Assembly: GCF_964340395.1 (NCBI RefSeq)
Contig: NC_135550.1
Location: forward strand, 2,219,501 to 2,283,500
Origin: Glandiceps talaboti
Lineage: Eukaryota > Hemichordata > Enteropneusta > Spengelidae
Direction of reading: 5' to 3'
Length of the DNA: 64,000 bases
Position 1 is the first letter of the stretch, and every line of letters begins with the position of its first letter. This document shows, piece after piece, positions 28,501 to 41,400 of this stretch. Below the pieces are notes generated by a model. That model was not told where the DNA came from. It searched no databases and saw only the letters and a list, made by a program, of their open reading frames with translations. Both the position numbers and the translations under genes were made by a program.

Positions 28501-29441
28501 TTTCCCGTTGTACTCAAATACTGGAAAATGCTGATTTATCACATAAACTTTTTTGTATTTTTTGTGACGCACTTGATTATCATGCTCCTCTGTGGAAACA
28601 GTTGGTTCCTATCTGGCAACCTGTTCCATGGATTATGGATTCCATCATCAAGGCAAGGAAAGCAAGGATGAAAGCTGAGAGTGCCTGGAAAAATCTCACC
28701 TAAAAAATCATCATCAGATATACAGAGAACTCCAAACAAATATTGTGCGAATAGTTAAAGCTGTCAAGAAAAGTTACTATGCTGGCCTGGTTGAAAACTC
28801 TGCTGGAGATCAGAAAAAGCTCTTCAGTATAGTCACTGGAGTTCTCAACAACATACAAAAACTCGTACATTGCCTGATCATAATGACTCTGTTGAACTTG
28901 CAGATCGGTTTGCTCAGTATTTCATAAATCGTGTTAAATCTCTCATCTCAAATTTTGGATCAATTGATGCTGATTGGAAATAATTAGTTTTCGCCATCTG
29001 TTTTAGTTTTGGGACCTGGGTGTCATTCATTTCAGCTCACTACTGGGGATGAGTTTGATGAGATAATTCACTCATGGCTCTCGTCTACTTGCTGTCTTGA
29101 TCCTATTCCCACCAAGCTTATCCTGAAGGATAGGTATATTATCAGTGTTCTGTTGTCTTCCAAGGTCTTGAAGGATAGGTATACTATCAGTGTTCTGTTG
29201 TCTTCCATTTATGAAATCTTGAACAACTCACTGTTTTCTGGTTTGTGCCCTCCTCTTTCAAACAAGCAGTTGTCACACCTCTTCTGAAAAAATCTTTGCT
29301 TGATTGCACTATTATCAGTATTCTATTGTCCAGTTTCTAATCTGCCATTTTTAGCACAACTGAACTGATAAGGTTCAGTAGTGCTATAGGCGTCGCTAAG
29401 TGTCTGTCTCTGTCTGTCTGTCTGTGTGTGCGTGTTTGTGG

Positions 29442-29482
<41 letters not shown>

Positions 29483-32400
29483 CAACTTAAAGTCAAAAAC
29501 AGCTGGACCGATTACTTTGATATTTGGTGGTCATGTTACTTTGGGTGTGTAGTTGTGAAATTGTTCAAATGAAAATGATCACAGCAGAGATGTGTGTGTG
29601 TTTGGTCAAAAAGTGTGATTTTTGGTCAAAAAACTTAAACTCCAAAACTACTGGGCAGATTGGCCTGAAATTTGGTTGGAATACTGTTAGGGGTAACAGT
29701 GTTTCCTCTGGGTCAAAACTTTTGCGATAAAAATTAACTTATATAAATGAAGACAATAACGCAAACTGTTTATTTACATAATTTTACATTTTTCATGTCA
29801 TGTTGGCAAACGTACGGTTCTCATCTTTGCTTCGAAGTTGTAGCATCATACATCTAGGTTTTAGTCAGGTCTCATTGTAACTATTTTCTAAATCTCAATG
29901 TGAAGTGTGACCTGTGAAATTTGAATATGACCCATCGTACAATTTCATGTGTCCCATGACCAATTCCTGACGTGGAGAGCACGTCTTGGGTAGTTTAGAA
30001 ACTATGCAATATTATCATTACTTATCCACGTGATTGTTAACAGCTGTGGTAAGTAAGAGTTTCCATCGATAGCATGGCCATTCATAATTATGGTGAAGCA
30101 TCTTCCCTCACGAGTGAAGCGATGATCAAATGGACCACATCGTTGGACAGTCTATGCTGAAAACTTCACTTAGATAAATTCAAACTGCCACATCAACATT
30201 TCATTCTCACTAAAACTGAAACTTTTTCTTTTTGAGCTTTGTAACTAGATCGAACGCATTACATGAATTTACCGTTCACTATACCGTGCTCTTCGTCTGA
30301 GGTGAACATGGTTCATACATTATGTTAAAGGCATCATTCAAGAATAAATGAATATCTTGGTGTATACCGAATTTAACAGTTCTCCTCAGCGACACAAAAT
30401 TTGTATCAAACGCTTTTACAACTGTATCTCAAATTGAAAGTTCACACTGTCGTTCGTACTTCATGTCATGGAACTCAGTTTGTGCATTGCGGTATTGTTT
30501 CGTTTTTTCGGCCTGCATAGTTGAAGGGCCCGGTAAAGACGACTCATCTTCCATCACCCCTTGCATGTGACGAACTACTTGATCAAATTTTACAGCATAT
30601 TGCATGATCAGATGCAGCAACAGAACTTACAAGTTTGTTGGATGGGACGTTTATTTGCATTGCTGATGTAACAATTTTATGATTTGTTTAACTTTTGAGG
30701 AACGCACAATGTGTACACTTCCTTCTAAATGTAATACAATGTAGTTTAAAGTATGGATGTGCCACGTTGCGACAAAGAAACCACGAGCACTACGCATAGA
30801 TTTTCTGGTGCCCTATTCTAAATTGACTTTGCAAGTTTGGCTAATTGTATCAAAAATATTCTCGCCAAATGCAGATTTATTCGCATTTTGCAATTTGGCA
30901 AGTGGGCAGCGGAAACACTGGGGTAAGCATATTAAGGTTTGTTCATGACATAATGATTCTATCAATAATGTGCAAATTAGGACAAAAAATCTGTAATTCC
31001 AGTACAATTCCAGCAGTTTGGGCTGAAATTTAATGGGGATGCATCTGGGGATGTATAGATGAAGAAATGCAAAGATACCTAGCAACAAGACCACTCCCAT
31101 AGCATCAGCCAAATGATCGCGTATATCGCAAAGATAACAACATGGTTGGATAGGCAACTGGATAGTCATTCAGCAAATGAACACCTATTGTTAGCATGGA
31201 CTAGCATATGGATTAACATTTTTAAAAACTGTACAGTTGTGCTACAACGTCATTGGCGCTATTTTTAGTAAAAGTTCTGGAATGCATTGTTGCTATTAGA
31301 CTAAAAGGTGACATCGCTTCAAATTCCTTAGATGAACCTTTATAATCGGCTTACAAACCCTATTCATTCTACTTAGACTGCTCTCTTAAAGGTTACCAAT
31401 GACATTCTAAGTGCTCTTGATTCTAAGCACCATGTGGTTTTATTACATCTTTCCACTGCTTTTGATACAGTTAATCACAAGCTTTTGTTAATTCATTTGC
31501 ATGATCATCTAGGTATCTCTGATAATGCATTGAGGTACGTGAGTTGAATCTTATCTTTCTGATCGTAGACAATCTGTAATCATAAACTCTGCTCAGGCAC
31601 CATATTACGCTCTTGATACAAGGGTACCACATGGCTCAGTCCTTGGCCCGATTTTGTTCAATGTTTACACATCTCCTTTGGGTGATGTGGTTGCTAGTCA
31701 TGGTTGTAAATACCATTTAGTCTTTCCCTTGTGCAAATTACAATGATACAGTAAGAAATCTTGAATCATATATTTCTGATGTCAGAACTTGGATGTCTTC
31801 AAATTTCCTTTGCCTTAATGACGATAAAACTGAATTTGTTATTTTTTCTGGGAATTATGACCCTGCTTTCAATGGCACACAAGAAATTCATATTGGTGAC
31901 GGGGTTTTACATGACGCAATATATTGCGTCTTTTATGCATTATTATGGCCTTGTGACCCTCATAAAAATCAGGATACTATCGGACGCAAGAATTTCGGCA
32001 CAAGATTCCCCTCCGTTTGAAGTGATTGCATTAGATTCTGATTACAGTAGAACACAGATTCTGCCGTGGTACTATTAAGAGTCACTGGTTTTACCAACAA
32101 AGGATTGAACTTTCAACGATGGGTGGCTCAGTCGTTTTAAATGGTGTCGTCACTTGTCCAATCTGATTAAAATCTGTTGTGTAGATAGGCTAGCTACATT
32201 GTACTTCCATGCGTCCTTGTAATTGCGTCTCTTACGTACATATTTTGTCTTCCGGGTGTTACCGCCTATCTCACCGGTAACAACCGGAAGACAAAAGACG
32301 CATGTATAAGACGCAATACGATGAAGTAAAGGTAAATAAAAAAAACGTAGCCTATCTACACATCAGATTTTAATCAGATTGTTACTTGTCAGACCGTAAC

Positions 32401-35400
32401 GTCATGGAATGCGACATTTGTTTCAAAGCAAAACGAAAAAAAATCTTTTTCTGAAGGGTGTTCAAATTTCAGAAACTCAACTCTTACACGAAATCAAGAC
32501 TCTAGAAGTCACATAAACAGTGTTTGTTTGTTGTCCATGAAGTTGGACTTTACTACAGACCCAGTGTTCTGCCAAGGTTTCCAACTAGTGGGGACAAAGG
32601 CCCCCTGGTTGCAAAAAGTGGGGTCAATTATTTATTATCTATGAAATTATATATATTACCTCAGACCACTATAGAGATACCGTGGTCTGAGATATTCCAT
32701 TACACATAGACTATTACCTAACTACATAGAAAAATTCCATTCATAATAACAGTTCCCTGTAAGCTATTATTTGAAAAATGTGCACTACACATTACACCTT
32801 AGAAAAAGAAGGCAATTACAATTATGTAATTTTAAGTCATTTCTACAGCGTATATTATATATTGTTTAGAAAGATTGGACCACCAGCTAGTCACAATTTT
32901 TAATCTGACTATCAATGAATAGCAATGCTCAAATTTATGATTCCTTTTCTCAGACAAGGACAAAGAACAACTTCAAAATTAGTGAACATATGATTGAATA
33001 AAAAATTTGAGAAATCCTAATCTTGTAACCACTTGTTTCATTTTCACAACTGTTACACTGCTGTGTTTATCATTCCCTCTCCAAATTCATGACAAGAGTT
33101 TAAAAAAAAAAATTTGAAGAAAATAAACTCCCTGACTTTAAAAAGTGCCAAATGTGAACGAAAAACTTACAAATAATACAGTCAAACAAACTTTCCAATA
33201 ATTTATTTTTATTAATTACCATCACTGGCTGTGTAACATGATTTGGTCCTGCTATATCAAATGACAGCATTAGTTACATACATGTATTGTAAACTTGATA
33301 CGGAAAGCTGACATTGGGTGTCCTTGAAACTCAGAGATCTTCCGGAACTAAAACTATCAACAACGTCAAAGTTAGGATGCTTTGTAAATACAACTGTAAT
33401 TATTTTCTGATTTCATCTCTGAGTTCATTCTTCATGTCTGACCGGGCGCACATGCATCGGCCGTCTTGAGTGGTTATGCCAGTGATCACTCATTGATTCA
33501 GTGCCCAACATTCACATGTGCATGATGTGTCACTGTCAACATCATGCAACACGATCCCCTAACACAGCTTTGTCGGAATCAAAATACACATGTACTCATT
33601 TTGTTTCCATCAATTTAACCCATCAACAAATGAAAATCACAACCTGTCCCATAAAATTTGGTTTCCTAAGGCTTATGTGGCAGAGAGATGTTCCGATTTC
33701 CTGTAGCAAGTTCAGTGTTTCACACATGTCAGTGAGTAGGTCAGAGGTCGCGACAGTGATGCGTCGGTAGACAAAACATGTGAAGAGAGACGTCCATTTC
33801 GGCGTCTCATCTACTCCCTCTAATGTTTCAATTGAAGATTATGTTTTATCAAAGTTGGATCTTTTTGTTGCATATTAATCCATTTGTTTGCATGTTAACA
33901 ATAGAACTGCGTGTTGTCACTGTATCTTATATGATGTCAACAAAACTGTCGCTTATGGAGGCAGTATACTTTTTGTGGGACTGACACCGGCCAGGGCAGG
34001 GGCTTGCCCTGGACTTAGGTGTCTGCCGTAAAATGAATGCGCCAAATTGACGCAAGGTGGGAAAATTATTGCGCCATTTGTAATTTTAGGGGGCCAATGG
34101 CGCAAGGCCGCGGCCTCGGCAGAACACTGCAGACCAACAGGTAACAAACGGGAGGAAATCTCAAAAAATGAGTGACAATGTAATATCATAGTCACTGTCA
34201 TACTCAACTTAACTGCGAACTGTTAACATGTTTATGTTATGATATAATGGCTAAACAAGATCTCCCTTGCGATCATGTATAAATGCCGATTTCATGCATG
34301 TTCAAACTTTGAATGGTTTGTCACTGATGCATTGAACAGGTACTTTCAAAATCTCTAGAATTTGAATAACGAATGATAAAAATGTAAATGTATGGTATAA
34401 CAAAGTTCCTATCTCATGGGTGAATAAAGACTGGGATTAAACTTAATTATTTGTATTTTCATTTGCCTTCTCAATTTCATTTAAATCAATTTAATTCTGT
34501 TCTGGCTTATTTCAATCTCTCCATTGTACTATTTCCCCATCTTACAGACATTAATTGCTTGGTTTTGTGAATTTCCAGCTGTGACCCCAAATTTTCAGAC
34601 CTTGGGTCACAAAGACCAAAAAGTGATGTAAAACCCTGTGGTGATGCATTGATTTCTGCCCAGTGTCAGGACTTGGAGCCATCCTTGATTCTTGTTTATA
34701 GTCATGTTAGCCTCATGTTTAAGTCAGATTTGTCGTTTTTCCATGTTTCATATACACCGTATTGCTCTTGTTCATAAATATCTGTCTAGGTCTGCCACTG
34801 AACAACTAGTTCATTCGCTTGTTTCCTCTGACATTGATTCTGCAATTCATTGTTACACGGTATACCTCAGCACTCTATAAATCACATTCAACATCATGAC
34901 GGATTTTTGCATTAGCGATTCAAGTGCGGCTTTCCCGACTTGGTGAGCCAGCAAGTCGGGTGTCGTAAAAATTGTTTGCATCTCTATAAGCTATTTGCAA
35001 TGTCACTAAAAATGGGCCAGTAAAACTGATAACAACTGATATGACATTAGGGGCTTTACACTTAGATATTGAGCTTGGCTTTGCCTGATGTGTTATGTAA
35101 TAGTGCTTTATCACATTTGTAAATATTGCCAACAAACATTATTCAGTGATAAGAAAGATAAGAAACCCCACTTCCTTAGTTAATGGCTCGATTCTGTAAT
35201 GTGTACAAAATGTTGCAGCCTGAATTATCACACGTTCAAAGCATCATGTTCATATCACTCCACTTCTACAGGAATTATATTGGTTGCCTGTACATGAACA
35301 TATTATTTATAAGATTTTAGTCATCACTTTTAAATGTATTCATGGTTCTGGTCCTCCATATCTTAGTGAGTTGGTCAGTCTCTATGTCCCGGGGCGTACT

Positions 35401-38400
35401 CTACGTTCTGCTGACCATTTTAAATTTAGTACCGTTACAGCCAAGCCAAAAAACATGGTGATAGGGCTTTCAGTGTTGCTTTCCCAGTTTTATGGCATAC
35501 TTTCCCTCTCCAAATCCATTGTGATAATTTTAGTGTTTTTAAACGTATGCTAACAACGCATCTTTTTAATCTTGCCTTCGCTTAGATTTGGAATTTAGTT
35601 CTTATACTTTTTATACTTGTTTTGTATTTTAAGCGGCTCTGATCACTGTCTCTGTTGATTTTAGCCGCTATATAAATTAAGTTATTATTAATTATTATTA
35701 ATAGCGACCTCATGTGAGTATGGACACCCATGTTTTTCAGTCAACAGCTTTCTAATGAGACCTTGACCTTGACCTTTCAGTTTAATTAAGGTCAAATAGC
35801 TAAAAATATTCAAATTGTGTAATACTATGCACAACTACATTTACTGGCTGACTTTAAACAAATAATGTTTGAGACTGAGGTCAGCATATATTACTTTTGC
35901 TATGTGGTATTAACACCAAGTGGCCAAATGGTGGCTGTTTTTATCTAAAAAATTCACAGTTTTTCCCATTTACTCCAGAAGCTTTATAGTTAGTCCTCAT
36001 TTGAACGTCTCCACGAAATCCTTGATAGCTTTTCAGATAACAATGTACCCTTTGACCATAACTACTGATTTCACTGTCAAAATACCCAAAATGTTCAATG
36101 TGTTCACGTATAGCTTTTTAATGCTTGGATTTGTTAAAACCAAATCTTACACAACTATCAGATACTACATTGGATTCAAAGTATTAGTAAGTTTAAATGT
36201 TGAGGACTATGTCTTCTATGAAGACTTGTTTATGTTAGATTGGTATATTCACAGCTTGTCATCTACATTCAGTTTGTTCTTAGATTTGTTAGATTATCAG
36301 CCCCATTCAAAGGGTAGTATTGTGATCAGATTGTAGAACCATATTTCAGACATAACTTAAGGCATGTTCATATTGCTTTTTTCGTGGGTTTTTTTCTTCG
36401 GCGTAAATAGGTGAGAATGATTAGTAAACAGAGGGGATCAGCTGTATGTGTTCACACATAGAATTTGACACCATTATCCGCCGGCATAAACACCCTCAAC
36501 GATTTAAGTGCATAGTTTGATCCCTGTATGGCTGAGGTTGTAGAGACTATTTTGCCTTGTGTTTTTTATTGCTGTATACGTTCATGCGTTCGAGAAATAA
36601 GCGAAGACGTCTTCTCATGCATGTAATAACCATTTCACTCGTTGTCGTGATGCCCAGTTTAACTTTCGACAAGCCATACAACACGCTCGACGTCGACATG
36701 TCGACCAACTTGAATTCATGTGTTTTCTGTTTGTACAAATTTTGAATTCAGTCACACCAGTTGTTACCTCTTTCGCTGTTGTGGACCATGGGTGTATTAT
36801 GGGTGTACTCTGGCTCCGAATGTATCAAAGCATACCGATAGACAACGTTGTTGACATTAATTTTGATTGACACTTCCATTAGATAGCAATGAATGACCGT
36901 TCACATGAGCAGTGCACACAAATTTGATAGGACCATTCTTCTTGTACATGACTGTCGGCAAGCCTTTGATTTCGACATAATTTTGCCATTTTCTGGTTTT
37001 TAAATATCATTCTCTACTCCCGTTTGCCCCTGACATTCAATGTCTCTTCTCAAATAATAATAGTTTGACATGTCGACATAGTACAGCAAATAGCCTACAC
37101 AGCGGAGAACCACTGCCAGTTTCAGTATGAGTAAACCCCGGGAGTAAACGGCAAATAACTAATTTCTTTTCTCCGGCTAGTAAGCCAGGTAGGAGTGATG
37201 GAAATGGTGAACAACCCGCTAATAAAAAAATAATATTGCAACGAGACAGCAGGCAAATTCTGCCTTCCAAAATACTTCCCACGCTAGGCCTTCCATTGTT
37301 ATGGCGGCAAATTGTGATCTGTGCACTGTGTGCATATGTCTGTTACTGTACATGTAACAATATCAGTATGTATCAAATCTCATATCGTCTTTACTTTAAT
37401 TTATTTGAACTGAACAAAAACGAGAGAAATTAGTGTGGCGTAGACATTCACTGGGAAAAAAGTCAAAAATGATTCACACAATACTCAACTTCCAAACACT
37501 TACGGCACTGGTGAAATGACCCAATATTTGTTATCAATTTCACTTCGCATATCAGTCGTCTGCTATGAAATATTTCAGTAAACCAAACAAAAAAAAAATC
37601 CTACCGAACACTAATTGTACGTAATTATGTGATGTTGAGAACTAGCTGCATTTATTTGCAGATTAATTACATGACGCCATCTGACTTGCACATGTAAAAC
37701 GGGACGGGTTCCCCCAGTCACCCCATTACTTTTCTGAGTACATTCACATTCAGTCTCAGTGAAAAACTTCAAGATGGAAATATCGTAAAATTAAAACCCG
37801 AGGACAAGTACCTAAAACGTAGACATCAATAGCAACTTTTACACAAACCATATATTCACAGATACATGTACCTCCAATGTTCACAGCGTTTGAACTTTTA
37901 TGGCTGTGATGCTCGCATGTCGGCCTAAATGTACTGTTAAAACTTATAATCGAGAGTCAATACAAAGGAAATCCACAAAATCTGAAGAGAATATTTACGC
38001 AAATTACGGTGCTATCTCGGCAACAACTTCTTTGGTAGCATTTTCCATAAATACGGTGGTGAAGACATCGTGTGCTCTAATTTAAGGTATCTTTTCAGAT
38101 AACGAAAACATATCTCACACGTGTTAAATTTTGGGCAATACAGTGGTTGAAATAGCAAATTTAACCTCTCGTTCTCCTAATATTTCGCTTAAGTTTGGCT
38201 CTGCAATTCGATGGTGAGGAAAACCCCAAAGTAGCAACATTTTGAAATGGGTAGTACGCTGACATCTCACTCACGTTTTCAGTGTGACCTCGGCCATTTG
38301 CGTTACCTTTGGAGAAATTGTAGCGATTGCTTCCAGTCAAACATCGGAACGGAAAAAGGTACAAAAACAGAGGAAAGAACCCCAAAATCACAGTACACGC

Positions 38401-41400
38401 TACAGTTATTGCAGTTAGTATAAGACATAGTTTGAGTGAACCACGTAAATGTTAGTTACATGGAAGGCCGATTCATTGAAGGGATGATGCGGTGTGGTAC
38501 AGCAATCATAATAACAATATTTATGATTCGTTGCCAACTTCAATGTTTTTTTTATACATTGGTGGTTCTGAATAAAGATTAGCAAGCTTACCAAAGTGTG
38601 ATAGTAAAGCTGAGTATATAAATACAAATATGTTTATGCCAACTTATAACCAGTACATGAAATGGTTTCTTCCGGTCAAAGTTTTATGACTTCGCCCTCG
38701 GTGCTACACACCACTGTTCTAATAAACAAGATAGGCCTAAGTACTCGGCGACATCAGTTACAATATAAACATGTGGCTCAGAAATTGTCAATCGAACGAT
38801 CAATATTGCGCACTAATTACCTGGCAACATCGGTAGTTTGCTGTCCGGGAAATTAGTGCAATGACTGAAATACACTGATTGAGGGTGCTTTAATACACTG
38901 GCGTAAAGCGTTCACACCTACAACTTAGTACAAGCTAATCCTTGCCTCCGGAGGATCTGCTGAGCTGAATCCACCAAAACCTCCACAGTAAAATAATCCA
39001 CAGATTCTCCAGAGTCGACCATTCACACACGCAAATTACCTCCAAAGTTAATTTAAGTCACTGATTCTGTGGAGGATATGTCCCAGTGTGAACAGACTAT
39101 TAACGCCACAATACATGTTGTGTTTGGGGCTATGCCTTCGATTGCAGAAGATGTGTTGTAACTTGGGAAGTGGGATGATTCTTTTTAAGGGGGGATCATA
39201 ACAATTTTCACATTGCCTTGATGATAACATCCTTCCTCTTAGGAATTTTTATGAGACGTGACTAAGCCAAGACATACATTGTACTTGTGACAATCCAGTG
39301 TATTATCACAAGTATAACATGTATTATATTATACCAGTATATTGATGGTGGAAATCGAGGGATCTGATTGGTCTAGACATCGAACTAGCGCGTCTAAAAC
39401 GAGTGATAATGCACTGCTAGTACGATAATGCACTGCTGGCACGCGTCCAAATTTTGTTCGTCTACGAGCGTTGAGTTGTAGTCCGCCGTGATACTGATAG
39501 TGAACTCTTCGAATTGTCAGAGGAGGATTTTCTCTCAATGAGACAATATTTTATGAGAAATTATGAAGGAAATTTCGAAAGCAACCCAGTCATCGCGTAT
39601 TTGTTCAAATCATCGCCTACTACATGTACTAAGGTCAAGGCGCTAGGCATGCACGAGATCGGTCCCAGCCTCGGCGCGGCTGGAGTGGAAACATTGGTGA
39701 GCTGCCCTGTCCTGTCATAAAAATGAAGCAAGTGAAAGAGCTTACACTGGCCGACTTACCATTAATGTAAATAGAAATTTGTCTGGGATCCTGTCCTAGA
39801 GTATCAGTCATCAATCTGAGAGGGAAATCCTCAAACCCGAAAATCTACTGACGTAACTTCCAGTAATATAAATACATTGTAAATATCAACCTGTCTATCA
39901 CTTCACCGAGTCACGAATTCGGCCGGGAGCGATCGAAGCACGCTGTGTTCAATAAACCACTTCAAGTTTATACCTTGAGTCAAAAAGGTTGTTTATTCAT
40001 CACTGTGCACTTTTAATGAGCCGATCAATGTACAGATTATCCCTAGAAACGACGAGCAGATAAAATAAATCCAGTCGCTGCACGACGTTCACATTGAGGC
40101 CAAGATCAGCTGTCTTGAAAAGCAGCGTTATTGTTATGCAAATTAGACACAGAGGCGCATATGAAACGAGAAAACGTTAGTTCTTATCTTGTTTCCGATA
40201 TTATCAATATACTAGTATAATATAATAGCGATAAACCACCCCCTGGGGAAGGTATACCATTCGGTTTTGACCAGTGAACTCAATATATGCACTCGCTATC
40301 GCTCGTGCATATATTTCGTTCACTGGTCAAAACCTCTTGGTATACCATCCCCAGGGGGTGGTTTATTGCTTAATTATACACTTATTGCCTGGCTATAAGG
40401 GCATTTACTGGTATATGTCTATTACCCTGACAGCTGTTATGTAGGAATATTTCACAAGGCTGAATGCCAAGGGAAATATTACCACATAACACATGAAGGG
40501 TAATGTGACATCTACTAGTAGGCCAGACAATATGTGTTTTATAACACATCGCATTCTCAGACACATATACTGTCCAGGGTTTAAAGCAAATCACCAGTAA
40601 AACAAATCTTGTGCTACTGTAATAGTGCCCAAAGGAAAATAGAAAACAGATATTGTGCTCTGTATGGAAATTAAGGTCACTATGGGTCACTAAACCACAT
40701 GACACAGTCTAAGCCAATCACTGAAGGCTATATGAAAATGATGTTATAACATTGAATAATGAATGAATATCATGATAACATATATATCTGTTTTTAACTG
40801 TTTTGATTACAGGTGGAATATAATAAATTTCTGTCCCTAGAAGAGTACAGAGATCACACAGTTAGAGAGGTGTTACTTCGTGACTACCTTATAGCTTTCT
40901 TTAGTGGCAACTTAGAAAATTCTTCACAGTTGGTATGTACATTGTAATTCTATTTAGTTTATACTATTATAGCAGCCATCGACCTTAACAGTTGTACATT
41001 CTACACATCAATATGTTGCTATGGGGATTAGTGTAGTAACCAGTGTTTAGTACATTATTCTATCTTCAATTAGATTCTACACATCAATATGTTGCTAATT
41101 TTTTACCAATTTTTATTAGTGATAGCATTATTCTTAGACTAGTGTTTTAACCCATGTTCACCTACATTTGTACTGTGGAACGTGTCTTCATTGTAAACTT
41201 ATTGTAATTTTCTGAGAACTGTATAGTTTACTGATTTTCTTGTCAGTTATATTGGTGTGTGACTGAGGTATTGAAAGTCGGTGCACTGAGTGTTTTTGGC
41301 ATTATAGGAAGAAATATTCATTTTGAGGAATTATTTGAAAAAATGATTGTTGTTGTCTTTGATTTGTCCAACGTAGGGTGTGCCAAAAGACCCCGACAGA

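Noticed and set aside
39514-39720. Short GC-richer frame of 68 codons as a host gene
   Set aside because: There is no family I recognise, no splice context in phase with KNTC1, and it lies in a repeat-like patch.
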